From Siphonodentalium dalli (lineage: Eukaryota; Mollusca; Scaphopoda; Gadilida; Siphonodentaliidae), in assembly GCA_032622095.1 (NCBI GenBank), contig CP136061.1:89706983-89770982 (forward strand): a DNA stretch of 64,000 bases, given 5' to 3'. Positions 41,401 through 53,200 of this stretch are shown here, in pieces (the first letter of the stretch is position 1; the number at the start of each line of letters is the position of its first letter). The notes beneath the pieces were generated by a model that saw nothing but the letters and a program-made list of their open reading frames with translations, had not been told where the DNA came from and did no database searches. The position numbers and the translations under genes are program-made.

Positions 41401-44400
41401 CCAATAGTTTAATATTGAATCAACGGTTACTGTAACCATGCACATTTTGTCAAGAGGGAGAGGGCAACATTTAATGCTCGTGAATTAGAGAATTACAAGT
41501 GCATACGGGTGCGAGTACAATTGCTCCTGTCATCTGGGAAGGACTGAGACTTCTGACTCTTCCCCACGGTCCATGGCCCACTCCATTACGGGAGTGGGTC
41601 TTGTCCCCCTGGAATCATTCTCCCTCGGGATATGTCCAGGCCTGCTCTACCTTCGGAGGACTTTCCGTACGCGTATAAAACATTCTCCTCACCGTAAGCA
41701 AGGGCACCGCGAAAACTGTTCTTGCACAGGAGAAATCGGTTCTCATCGTCCTCTTCGCCGAGAAGTGACAGTATCTTACCTGCAGTTTAATTTCTAGCAG
41801 GTAAGACCACGTGGCCACATAATGAACGGAATTTACCTTATTAACATTATTTTGCATTAACTAACAAAATGTTTTGTGTATTACGCTTGCTAATAACTAA
41901 CAGAATGTCTTGTCTTGCTTATGGTCGACTAGATTCGACTTTGATGGCCACACACCGTGCGGGTTGCTCAAGAAATAAACGCGGCAATATGCGGTATTGT
42001 CATTGTTGGATGAGGGCCCGTTGGTCCATGGTTAAACAATTTGAGCAAACGTACCAGTCTTATCTCGGGTAGGACCAGTTCGGCCCCCCCGGGTCCTGCA
42101 TCAGCAGACCATGGGAGGCAGCGTGCCGTTCTCGGAGATTCGGGCAACCAATCCTCCAGGACATCAGCACCCGCGCCTTTGGCGGCTGTTCTGGGTGGGG
42201 AAGTCTCGATGTCCGGGGCCGCTCAATGCGCTCCAGCCAACAGGCCTTCTGACACTTTAGTTAGGGAGCCCGCATATGTTCTATTTACACTTTTGCGTAC
42301 AAAAGGTTTGACCCCCTAAAGTTGGTACCAATAATGGAACATTCTGAAAAACCGATTTCTTAAGTTGCGCATTCCTGGGGTTTAGGGGCCGCTGAACCCC
42401 AAAAAGTGCCAAAAATCACTTCTATTTACACTTCTGCGTACATCGATGAATTTTGGTTTGATGATACTCCTAAGTGTACTGATTAAGAAAACACAACTTA
42501 AGAAAGGGTTTTTCCTGGGGTTTTCAGATAAGAAAGGGGGTCCCATGCTGAACCCCAAAACGTGATTTTTCACTTTTTTTTACACTTTCGCGTACATCCA
42601 TAATATTTGGTCTCAAAGTACTTTGATATATACTAATTATAAAAACACAACTTAAGAAGCAACTTTTTCTGGGGTTTTAAGTCAAGAAGGGGGTCATCGG
42701 GTCACCCCTCAAAACGTAAAAAATCACTTTTATTTACATGATTGCATTCGTCCAACGTGTGTGTATGTGCGCACACCCCTGGAACGTTGCACTATTACAA
42801 CCAATACATCCCTAAATCGATACGATAAACTTACGAAATATATATTCATGTCGTTTTCTGATAATAACGAGACTTGTTACCCCATGAATGATATGTGGGT
42901 ATATATGGAGTGCCCTGTTGGTATCTTTTGTGATTCTGGTCATATTATTGACAGGAATGGGCAGAACTTTGAGACGGAACTGAGATGAACCATGATGTGT
43001 GGGTATTCTGGTCCAATATGACTGTTGGTAACGGGTGGGACGTATATTTATATATGTTGTGGATGTGTTATCATTGGTGGTGTATGGGGAGTAGATTTAT
43101 TATCATGGCGTGTATGAGTATGGCAAGTATGGAACTCATGAGTGGTCGTATGTGCGGATATTGGTATATCTGGAAGGGCACGCCATTGGTGGTGTGTATA
43201 TGTATACCTGGATTGACTCTATGGGCATGGGTATGGCGAATAGGTATACACGTAGTGGCTGTATGGTCCATGGTGAGGTGAATATGTATACAATGAGTGA
43301 CTGTATGATCGTGAATGTAGTGAATATGTATACATACAGTGACTATATGTGTCGGTGTAGGTGTATACCTGGTGTTCAAGCATGGTGACTCGTGGCTGTA
43401 TCGTCATTTGTGGTATGTACGGGTATAACCAAGTATGGCTGTATGATCAGGTGTACTAGTACATGTACGTGTATAAAGTGGGTGACTATGTTGTCATTTG
43501 TGTGGTGGTGTTTATGTACATATGGAGTGACTGGAGTAATGGGTGGGTTGTACATGTGTACCTTGGGTGGCTATCGCTTTCCACAATAACTCAATGATAT
43601 GTTGATCAATAGAGAGGTCATGTCATATCGTGGAAAGCGATAGCCACCCATTATCACACAGTCATTACATATATACATAAACACCACAGCCATTACAATA
43701 TAGTGACCCACTGAATACATGTACACCTGACCCATGACCACGGATGACCATACAGCCAAGCGTCACAGTGCAGGCACACCGGGTATACTCCAAAACATGA
43801 CCCATAACCATATAGTCACTCATTGTATACCCATTCATCTCACCATTGGCCACAAGGTCATCCCCTGTATACCTATTCTCCAAACGCATGGTCAAATAGT
43901 CAATCAATATATACATCAACACCACAACAATGACCATAAAGTCACTCCGGTATACATATGCACATCACCAATGGCCATATAGCCACTCGCTTCATACACA
44001 TACCCTCACCCATGTTACCTGGTATATTCATTCACCTGACATGTGGCCATATAGTCACCCCGTGTGTACCTATTCAAAACATTCATACACGATCATGGTC
44101 AATCCTTGTATATATATTCACCTCAACATTGGCCATGTCAATCCCTGTATCCCTATTTGTCACACCATAGCCGAATAGCCACTCAAGATATACTAATACA
44201 CACATCCATGTCAGTATAGTCACTCCATGTATGCATATGCACCTCATCCATGGCCATATAGCCACTCGCTATATACACATATCCCTCGCCCATGGCAATA
44301 AAGCAACACGTGTGTGTACTGGTATAACCTACACATGACGATACCGAGACGAGTCACCAAACTAGAACACCAGGTACATGTATACTCCTACGCCTGTCAC

Positions 44401-47400
44401 CCCCTGTATAGCTGTTCATTACATTTATGATCAGACTGTCACTACTTGTATACCTACATGTACTCATATCACCATTAACCATACAGTCACTACCTGTATA
44501 CCTATTCGACACACATAGTCATATAACCACTCGATATACATATGCAGCCCACCCTAGACCATAGATTCACTCCAGGTATACATGTAAACCTCAGTAATGG
44601 CCATTCAGCCCTTCCAGATATACAAAAAATATACGACCACTCAAACAATCCATACTTGCATATACACCTCACACATGACAATTCAGCAATCCACTGTATA
44701 ATCATACACGCCATCCATGATAATACAACTAAGCCCTATACACCCACCAATGATAATACATCCACGAGATATATAAATATACATCCCACCCGTTACCACA
44801 AGGACACTCCCTATGTACCCACACGCTCGATAATGTCCACCCAGCTTAATCCAGGTATTCATATTCAATCATGACCGTACAGTCATTCCATGTATACCTA
44901 TACACATTACCCGTAACCATAAAATCACTACCTATTTATCCACACACCCCATCCATGATCATACAGACAACACATGTACATCCCACCCATGACCTTACAG
45001 TCACTCCATATATACATAATCAACACATAGATGACCATGTAGCTATATCCATACACCACACCAATGACCGGGTGCACCCGTACTGGATATACACAATCAT
45101 ACACCATACAGTCACTACATGCATACCGATTCACCCCACACCTGACCATGACCTCTCCCTGTATACCTAGATGCATCTTACCATGGACAACTCACTCATA
45201 ACCATATAGTCACTCATTGTATACCTACTCACATCAGTCATGACATACAATAACTCCCTGTATACCTATTCACCTCACATATGATCACAGAGTAACTCCC
45301 TGGCTACGGTCTTGGCATCCACACTGTATCCTGTTGACATTTTTTGTTATCATAATGGACCAGAATAGCCAAAGATTATGGTCCATCTCAGTTCTGTCTC
45401 AAAGTTCTGCCCATTTTCTTTCAATAAATATGGCCAAAATCACAAAAGAGGTTCTCGGCAAAATTACATACTTTAAAATGAATTTGTCATGCCCCATTCG
45501 GAACTGGGACAACTGGGAATAGAACATGTAGTTGTTAGTTAATTAACTAACACGTGTAATAACCAAGTGAGTTACAATTTGCTACCTTTTCGGATAATGC
45601 AGAGAATGTTCGGGATATATGTAAAAAATTACTATTTTACAAATTTGGTTGCCATTTTGGAAGCCATCTTGAGCAATTTGGTCTATAAAACACCGTAGTG
45701 TGACACATTTATGATAGACCAAAACAATAAACACCTTTCAATCCAAAGATAGTTATATTTTACGTGAAAACATGGTCTAAACCTGAAAACTTAATTTTTG
45801 CCAATATTTATGTCAAGTTTGTGAGAGAAAAGTCCAATATTTTTGACGATGTCAGTGGTGAAAATAGTAAGAATTAACCATGGTGCATCAGACATGATAG
45901 TATTCAATGTATATAATGCAGAATAGCCAATTATGTACATCAACACAACTTGTAAGCGATTGCAGGACACGCTGGTGTAATATTTACCATTTTCCATATT
46001 TTGGCGGCCATATTGGCAGCCATTTTGAGCCAAAGTAAGAATTTTTGTTCCAGTAATTTGGAATAATCATAGGTAATGATATGCCTCACTTACATTACAA
46101 AGTTCCACGTGATACGTCCAGGCCTGCTCCTCTGCCGTCATGGGATCCTAGTGGTATGTCATCAACGTTTATTCCACCTTGTCTGGACCACCTGCATTCG
46201 GGAGATTCGGTGGGGGGGTTTTCTCTGGTCAAATGGATCCTTCTAATTTTATCTTTTTGCTGACCTTATGGCATTGGGGTGGGCCAAAGCACCTTAACTT
46301 CAACTGCGAGAGCATTTATACCTCGTTCGAGCCATTCCCTGAGTGGGCTTCCCTATAGTACCTTATCTCAACCTGATGCAGGGTGTTCTGTTGCTGTGGT
46401 CGATACTGACATGCTTCCTATACTTCTCATGGCGTCTGATGGCTTTGACGACGATGGGCAAGAATCACGGGATTCTGTCGTTCCTAAGGAACTCGCTTTG
46501 CGTATGGAAACGAAATGGGTCGATCTCTTGTACAAAACTTCATCACAGGATATTGTCAACTGACTTACACAAACTTGCACAACTGTACCAGTCTTTACCT
46601 CGGGATGAACCAGTTCGAGCCCCATGGTCCTGCACCAGCAGTCCGTGGCAGGCGGGGTGCCGTTCTCGGAGATTCGGGCAACCAATCCTCCAGGACAATT
46701 GCACCCGAGCCTTTGGAGGCTGTTCTGTGTGGGGACGACTCGATGTGTGGCACTGCATGGGACGTTTCTTCCTAAAACCAGGGGGGGGGGGGGGGGGGGG
46801 CAGGTACAAGCTTGAGCAATACTGGAATCTGAATTTATGAGCTATTTCACATAACATATCAAAGCTGATTCATGACTAAATCACATTTACATGACATCTG
46901 TTTTGGAAGAGTACATTCCCGTCAAACTGGAATATTAAATTTATTGCTCGTTGCCTCCTCCTGGGCTTGCATTCTAATCCATATAGTTCAGTTGAAGGGC
47001 TTCTCCTTGGCGGAAAAATATAATTTTTAATATTAAAATTAGTTTTTCCTCAAGGGAAGCCCGAAACTGAACTATCATATATCCCTCCCATGGCGGTGCC
47101 ATTCCCAACCCCGCGACACTCCCTATGTACCCACACGCTCGATAATGTCCACCCAGCTTAATCCAGGTATTCATATTCAATCATGACCGTACAGTCATTC
47201 CATGTATACCTATACACATTACCCGTAACCATAAAATCACTACCTATTTATCCACACACCCCATCCATGATCATACAGACAACACATGTACATCCCACCC
47301 ATGACCTTACAGTCACTCCATATATACATAATCAACACATAGATGACCATGTAGCTATATCCATACACCACACCAATGACCGGGTGCACCCGTACTGGAT

Positions 47401-48828
47401 ATACACAATCATACACCATACAGTCACTACATGCATACCGATTCACCCCACACCTGACCATGACCTCTCCCTGTATACCTAGATGCATCTTACCATGGAC
47501 AACTCACTCATAACCATATAGTCACTCATTGTATACCTACTCACATCAGTCATGACATACAATAACTCCCTGTATACCTATTCACCTCACATATGATCAC
47601 AGAGTAACTCCCTGGCTACGGTCTTGGCATCCACACTGTATCCTGTTGACATTTTTTGTTATCATAATGGACCAGAATAGCCAAAGATTATGGTCCATCT
47701 CAGTTCTGTCTCAAAGTTCTGCCCATTTTCTTTCAATAAATATGGCCAAAATCACAAAAGAGGTTCTCGGCAAAATTACATACTTTAAAATGAATTTGTC
47801 ATGCCCCATTCGGAACTGGGACAACTGGGAATAGAACATGTAGTTGTTAGTTAATTAACTAACACGTGTAATAACCAAGTGAGTTACAATTTGCTACCTT
47901 TTCGGATAATGCAGAGAATGTTCGGGATATATGTAAAAAATTACTATTTTACAAATTTGGTTGCCATTTTCGAAGCCATCTTGAGCAATTTGGTCTATAA
48001 AACACCGTAGTGTGACACATTTATGATAGACCAAAACAATAAACACCTTTCAATCCAAAGATAGTTATATTTTACGTGAAAACATGGTCTAAACCTGAAA
48101 ACTTAATTTTTGCCAATATTTATGTCAAGTTTGTGAGAGAAAAGTCCAATATTTTTGACGATGTCAGTGGTGAAAATAGTAAGAATTAACCATGGTGCAT
48201 CAGACATGATAGTATTCAATGTATATAATGCAGAATAGCCAATTATGTACATCAACACAACTTGTAAGCGATTGCAGGACACGCTGGTGTAATATTTACC
48301 ATTTTCCATATTTTGGCAGCCATTTTGAGCCAAAGTAAGAATTTTTGTTCCAGTAATTTGGAATAATCATAGGTAATGATATGCCTCACTTACATTACAA
48401 AGTTCTGTTCATTTCTTGTTGAAATATGACTAGAATCCCAATTGTGATTTTTTTGTGAAATTTTATACCGCATTCTGTACAATCGAATTTTTGAGGGATC
48501 GGAAGGGGTTAGGACCCCAATAATTGCATATTTAATTGCTCCAATGATCATTTAATATACAAAACACAAAATAAAGTTGCATTACTCAAACAGTTCCAAA
48601 CAGCATGAATTGATCTAGAAGATTTTTGTGAAAAAATGTCATATTTTCAACTTCTGGCGGCCATTTTGGTGGCCATCTTGGATGGTGAGTTTCAATTTTG
48701 GCCCAAAAAGTGTCATTATGTCTTATCTTCACGAAAATATATACATTTGTATACATTTTACTAGATTTTCCAGCTATAATTTTCATAAAACTGGCTCACT
48801 TATAATTCTAGAAAATGGATCCGGTTGT

Positions 48829-48864
<36 letters not shown>

Positions 48865-50232
48865 GGGTAACAAGTCTCGTTCTTATCAAAAGAAGACATG
48901 AATATATATTTCTTAAGTTGATCGTATCGATTTAGGGATGTATTGGTTGTAATAGTGCAACGTTCCAGGTGTGTACGCACATACACACACGTTGGACAAA
49001 TGCAATCATGTAAATAAAAGTGATTTTTTACGTTTTGAGGGGTGACCCGATGACCCCCTTCTTAACTTAAAACCCCAGGAAAAGTTGCTTCTTAAGTTGT
49101 GTTTTTATAATTAGTATATATCAAAGTACTTTGAGACCAAAAATTATGGATGTACGCGAAAGTGTAACAAAAAGTGAACAATCACGTTTTGGGGTTCAGC
49201 ATGGGACCCCCTTTCTTATCTGAAAACCCCAGGAAAATCCCTTTCTTAAGTTGTGTTTTCTTAATCAGTACACTAATAGGAGTATCATCAAACCAAAATT
49301 CATCGATGTACGCGAAAGTGTAAATAGAAGTGATTTTTGGCACTTTTTGGGGTTCAGCGGCCCCTAAACCCCAGGAATGCGCAACTTAAGAAATCGGTTT
49401 TTCAGAATGTTCCATTATTGGTACCAACTTTAGGGGGTCAAACCTTTTGTACGCAAAAGTGTAAATAGAACATATGCGGGCTCCCCAACTACTTCCCCAC
49501 GGCGCCGTGGCCCACCTCATTACGAGAGTGGGTCCTGTCCCCCTGGAAACGTCATCCCACGTGATACGTCCAGGCCTGCTCCTCTGCCGTCATGGGATCC
49601 TAGTGGTATGTCATCAACGTTTATTCCACCTTGTCTGGACCACCTGCATTCGGGAGATTCGGTGGGGGGGTTTTCTCTGGTCAAATGGATCCTTCTAATT
49701 TTATCTTTTTGCTGACCTTATGGCATTGGGGTGGGCCAAAGCACCTTAACTTCAACTGCGAGAGCATTTATACCTCGTTCGAGCCATTCCCTGAGTGGGC
49801 TTCCCTATAGTACCTTATCTCAACCTGATGCAGGGTGTTCTGTTGCTGTGGTCGATACTGACATGCTTCCTATACTTCTCATGGCGTCTGATGGCTTTGA
49901 CGACGATGGGCAAGAATAACGGGATTCTGTCGTTCCTAAGGAACTCGCTTTGCGTATGGAAACGAAATGGGTCGATCTCTTGTACAAAACTTCATCACAG
50001 GATATTGTCAACTGACTTACACAAACTTGCACAACTGTACCAGTCTTTACCTCGGGATGAACCAGTTCGAGCCCCATGGTCCTGCACCAGCAGTCCGTGG
50101 CAGGCGGGGTGCCGTTCTCGGAGATTCGGGCAACCAATCCTCCAGGACAATCGCACCCGAGCCTTTGGAGGCTGTTCTGTGTGGGGACGACTCGATGTGT
50201 GGCACTGCATGGGACGTTTCTTCCTAAAACCA

Positions 50233-50271
<39 letters not shown>

Positions 50272-53200
50272 GTACAAGCTTGAGCAATACTGGAATCTGA
50301 ATTTATGAGCTATTTCACATAACATATCAAAGCTGATTCATGACTAAATCACATTTACATGACATCTGTTTTGGAAGAGTACATTCCCGTCAAACTGGAA
50401 TATTAAATTTATTGCTCGTTGCCTCCTCCTGGGCTTGCATTCTAATCCATATAGTTCAGTTGAAGGGCTTCTCCTTGGCGGAAAAATATAATTTTTAATA
50501 TTAAAATTAGTTTTTCCTCAAGGGAAGCCCGAAACTGAACTATCATAGATCCCTCCCATGGCGGTGCCATTCCCAACCCCGCGACTCGCAAATCTTCTTA
50601 TTAAAAGTCGGAAATAAAACTGGCTAGATGAATTGTTAAGAGCGCGGGATTTGCACAGGACGCATTCATGCGTGAGATAATCCGATCGCTGATTGACCGG
50701 AGTACGCAATAAACGGACAATAAATTTTAACCCTCCTGATAACACAAGGCCGAGGATAATAATCCATATAGTTCAGTTTCTGGCTTCCCTTGAGGAAAAA
50801 CTAATTTTAATATTAAAAATTATATTTCCTTATCACAACCAAAGAGGACGTAAAGATAACTTCAAGAAAAAACATAGTTCCATTTTAAATGTGTCTTTTC
50901 ATGTTGACAAAATTTTTCAACCACACTTATCACACATGTTTATCTCACAGCCACACTAAATAGCCCAACATAAAGTGATTATCATAGTTATATTCTTAAT
51001 AACATAATAATAAAGTTCTGGCATTGACATAAAAATTATTGCGCTAAGCTCTCGCATCACTGTGCAGATAACACACGTGTGTCTTACGAAAAAATATGAG
51101 GCCGGATTTATGGGCTAATTACGTTTTGACTCACGTTTTATTACAGCCATTTTACATAACGTCCGATCTTTGTCCTACATATATCAATATTATGTCCATC
51201 AATATAGCATCAGATATTTCATTGGCTCTTGATTTCTTGGTTTGACCATTTCTCGAAATCAACGAATAAAGGACCCCCACGAATTAATTTTGCAGTATGT
51301 ACATGTAGATGGTTGGTTGAAATTGATGATTTTTAACCTGCATTTTTCTTCCTATGTCTTGATTTATTCCATAGTGTTTTGTTTCATCATGTATCTTTAT
51401 CTAATCTATTCACTTGTAACCAAGCCTGGAAATAGGTTTCTGACATTTGCAGAATGAGGTCCCCAGAGGGTGAATTTAGTGATGCTATTCCTTACAGCTG
51501 GTTAGCATCACCAAATTCACCCTCTGGGGACCTCATTCTGCTTTGGCCTTATCTTTTGGGAATATCTAGTCTCAAATTAACATTGTTTTAGTTACTTTTT
51601 CCCTTCTGTTTATATATCCCCTAATTTGCATAAGATAAGATGCATTATTGAGGTGACTAATGGGTGAACATCACCAACTTCAACTGGGGAACTTTAATCT
51701 GATCCTAGGTCTCCATAGCAGTTGAGGCCTGAGCAAAAAGAGGTTCCCAGAGGGTGAATTTGGTGATGCTAGCCTGTCGTGTGGGGTAGCGTCACTAAAT
51801 TCACCCTCTGGCGACCTCATTCTGCAAATGTCAGACATGCTATTTCCAAACTTGCTTGTAACAGTATGGGTATCTTGACCTGTTTTTATCTATTTCAGCT
51901 CCTGTATCTGTTATGGGTTTCATGGTGCCAAAGATGTATTTATACCTGCTGCTCAACACACTTACACAGTATCCTTTAAAGTGATATGAAGCATTCCAGT
52001 AGAGTGATCAAATAGCCTTGAAATTGCGCGTCTGTCATTTGCAGAATGAGGTCCCCAGAGGGCGAATTTAGTGATGCTACCCCCGCATAGCAGGCTAGCA
52101 TCACCAAATTCACCCTCTGGGGACCTCATTCTGCTTACAACTCAGCAGAATGAGGTACCTAGATGGTGAATTTGGTGATGCTAGCCCGCTATGCGGGGTA
52201 GCATCACTAAATTCACCCTCTGGGGACCTCATTCTGCAAATGACAGGCACGCTATTTCAAGGCTTGGTGATCAAATAGAAATGGAGAATAATTTTGCTCA
52301 AAGTAGTTATTTTTACAAATATTAATCCAACTTGACAACAAACACCATCATTCTTATATATTAATTAAATACAATGACTCTCGGTGGAGAAATAATTTGT
52401 GGTAGTTTTTCGCCAAGAATTGCGTCCCGAATCTAGATGTAAATATTTAAATTTGAGCGTAGTTCAGATGATGTTTTCTCTGGAGTGGTATGGTTGATTT
52501 CTTAGAAATGTTCACAATGTTAGTAGAATGCTACATTCCCCTAGTTGGCATAGCGCCTGAGTACTAACGTATAAGTACCATGCACCCGAACAAGTCCATA
52601 ATATGTCTTTAAAGTGATATTAATTACTTATTTGATGTTCATAATATGCCATATGCTATTAGCATAGAATAGATAGAATAAATACTATGTGTCAAATATT
52701 AGCCACTAAGAACAACGCGATTTAAAATAACATAAAAACGTGATTGGTAACATTTCATCCAATCGTCTCGGTCTGGAATCAAGTATCTCAAAATGCAAAC
52801 ATAGTTAGCACGAAGTGAATACCGGGGGTAAAAAATATTTGATTCGAGTCGAGGAACCCACCCATCAATGCTCAAGAGTGATCAGATATCAATTTTTGAA
52901 ATCTTTTATTTTTCACCACCGGTCTCGGACCAAATTGCGGATGAAAATGGATAACACTAAAATCAAGTGGTTTAGTGTTCGATATATGACAAACCGGCCA
53001 AATTGAAAAAAATGCTGATAAATAACAGGTTTTCAGCAATTTTATACTATAGTTGACTGTTGTTAGCATTACTTTTGGGCAATTAATTGATTCTGATAAC
53101 TGAAGTGGCATTTCAAAATTTTGTTGTTGTTGTTGGAATCTGATGATATGAGGACCAATGAATTGGATTGAATACCTTTAACATATTTAACCTGTAAATT

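Larger units (their letters stand above)
46104..47116. repeat. segmental duplication block B
   Basis: Nearly identical to 49557-50586 (B'). It joins A at a one- or two-base overlap and A' at a 'gac' overlap. Contains retroelement relic frames (46279-46563), a 20-G run and an internal complementary region. Confidence 0.95.
42258..49491. mobile_element. satellite-armed foldback element inserted in the DIRS-like element
   Basis: Outer ends TAGTTAGGGAGCCCGCATAT and its inverse (AACTA at 49487-49491). The left arm (42258-43584) matches the inverse of 48860-49491 and 45340-45480 and then runs into a 41-43-bp satellite. The satellite flips orientation at a sharp centre (43565-43649). The flanking retroelement sequence reads continuously across the insertion (cttctgacact | cttccccacgg), with at most 3-4 bp duplicated. 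Confidence 0.7.
49557..50586. repeat. segmental duplication block B'
   Basis: Copy of 46104-47116, in the expected continuous retroelement context on both sides, so it is the ancestral location. Confidence 0.95.
38323..50824. mobile_element. DIRS-like retroelement remnant, 12.5 kb with later insertions
   Basis: Left end TTTTTCCGCCAAGGAGAAGC and right end ...aattttaatattaaaaatta are borders of inverted terminal repeats (38323-38530 and 50600-50824). An internal segment at 50443-50546 equals the complement of the left end joined to the complement of the right end, which is the internal complementary region of DIRS elements. Flanks are the two halves of repeat H with no evident target duplication, as expected for tyrosine-recombinase integration. 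Removing the nested foldback (42258-49491) leaves about 5.3 kb, a normal DIRS length. Reverse transcriptase or recombinase motifs are not recognisable, so assignment rests on architecture. Confidence 0.6.

Noticed and set aside
42041-42319. Frame with [13 protein letters not shown] considered as a host gene
   Set aside because: It recurs in blocks B and B' inside the DIRS-like element, so it is a retroelement relic.
42985-45176. Many overlapping frames of 60-110 codons rich in Thr, His, Ile or Met, Tyr, Gly
   Set aside because: Reflect the 41-43-bp satellite, open on both strands; no domain or splice support.
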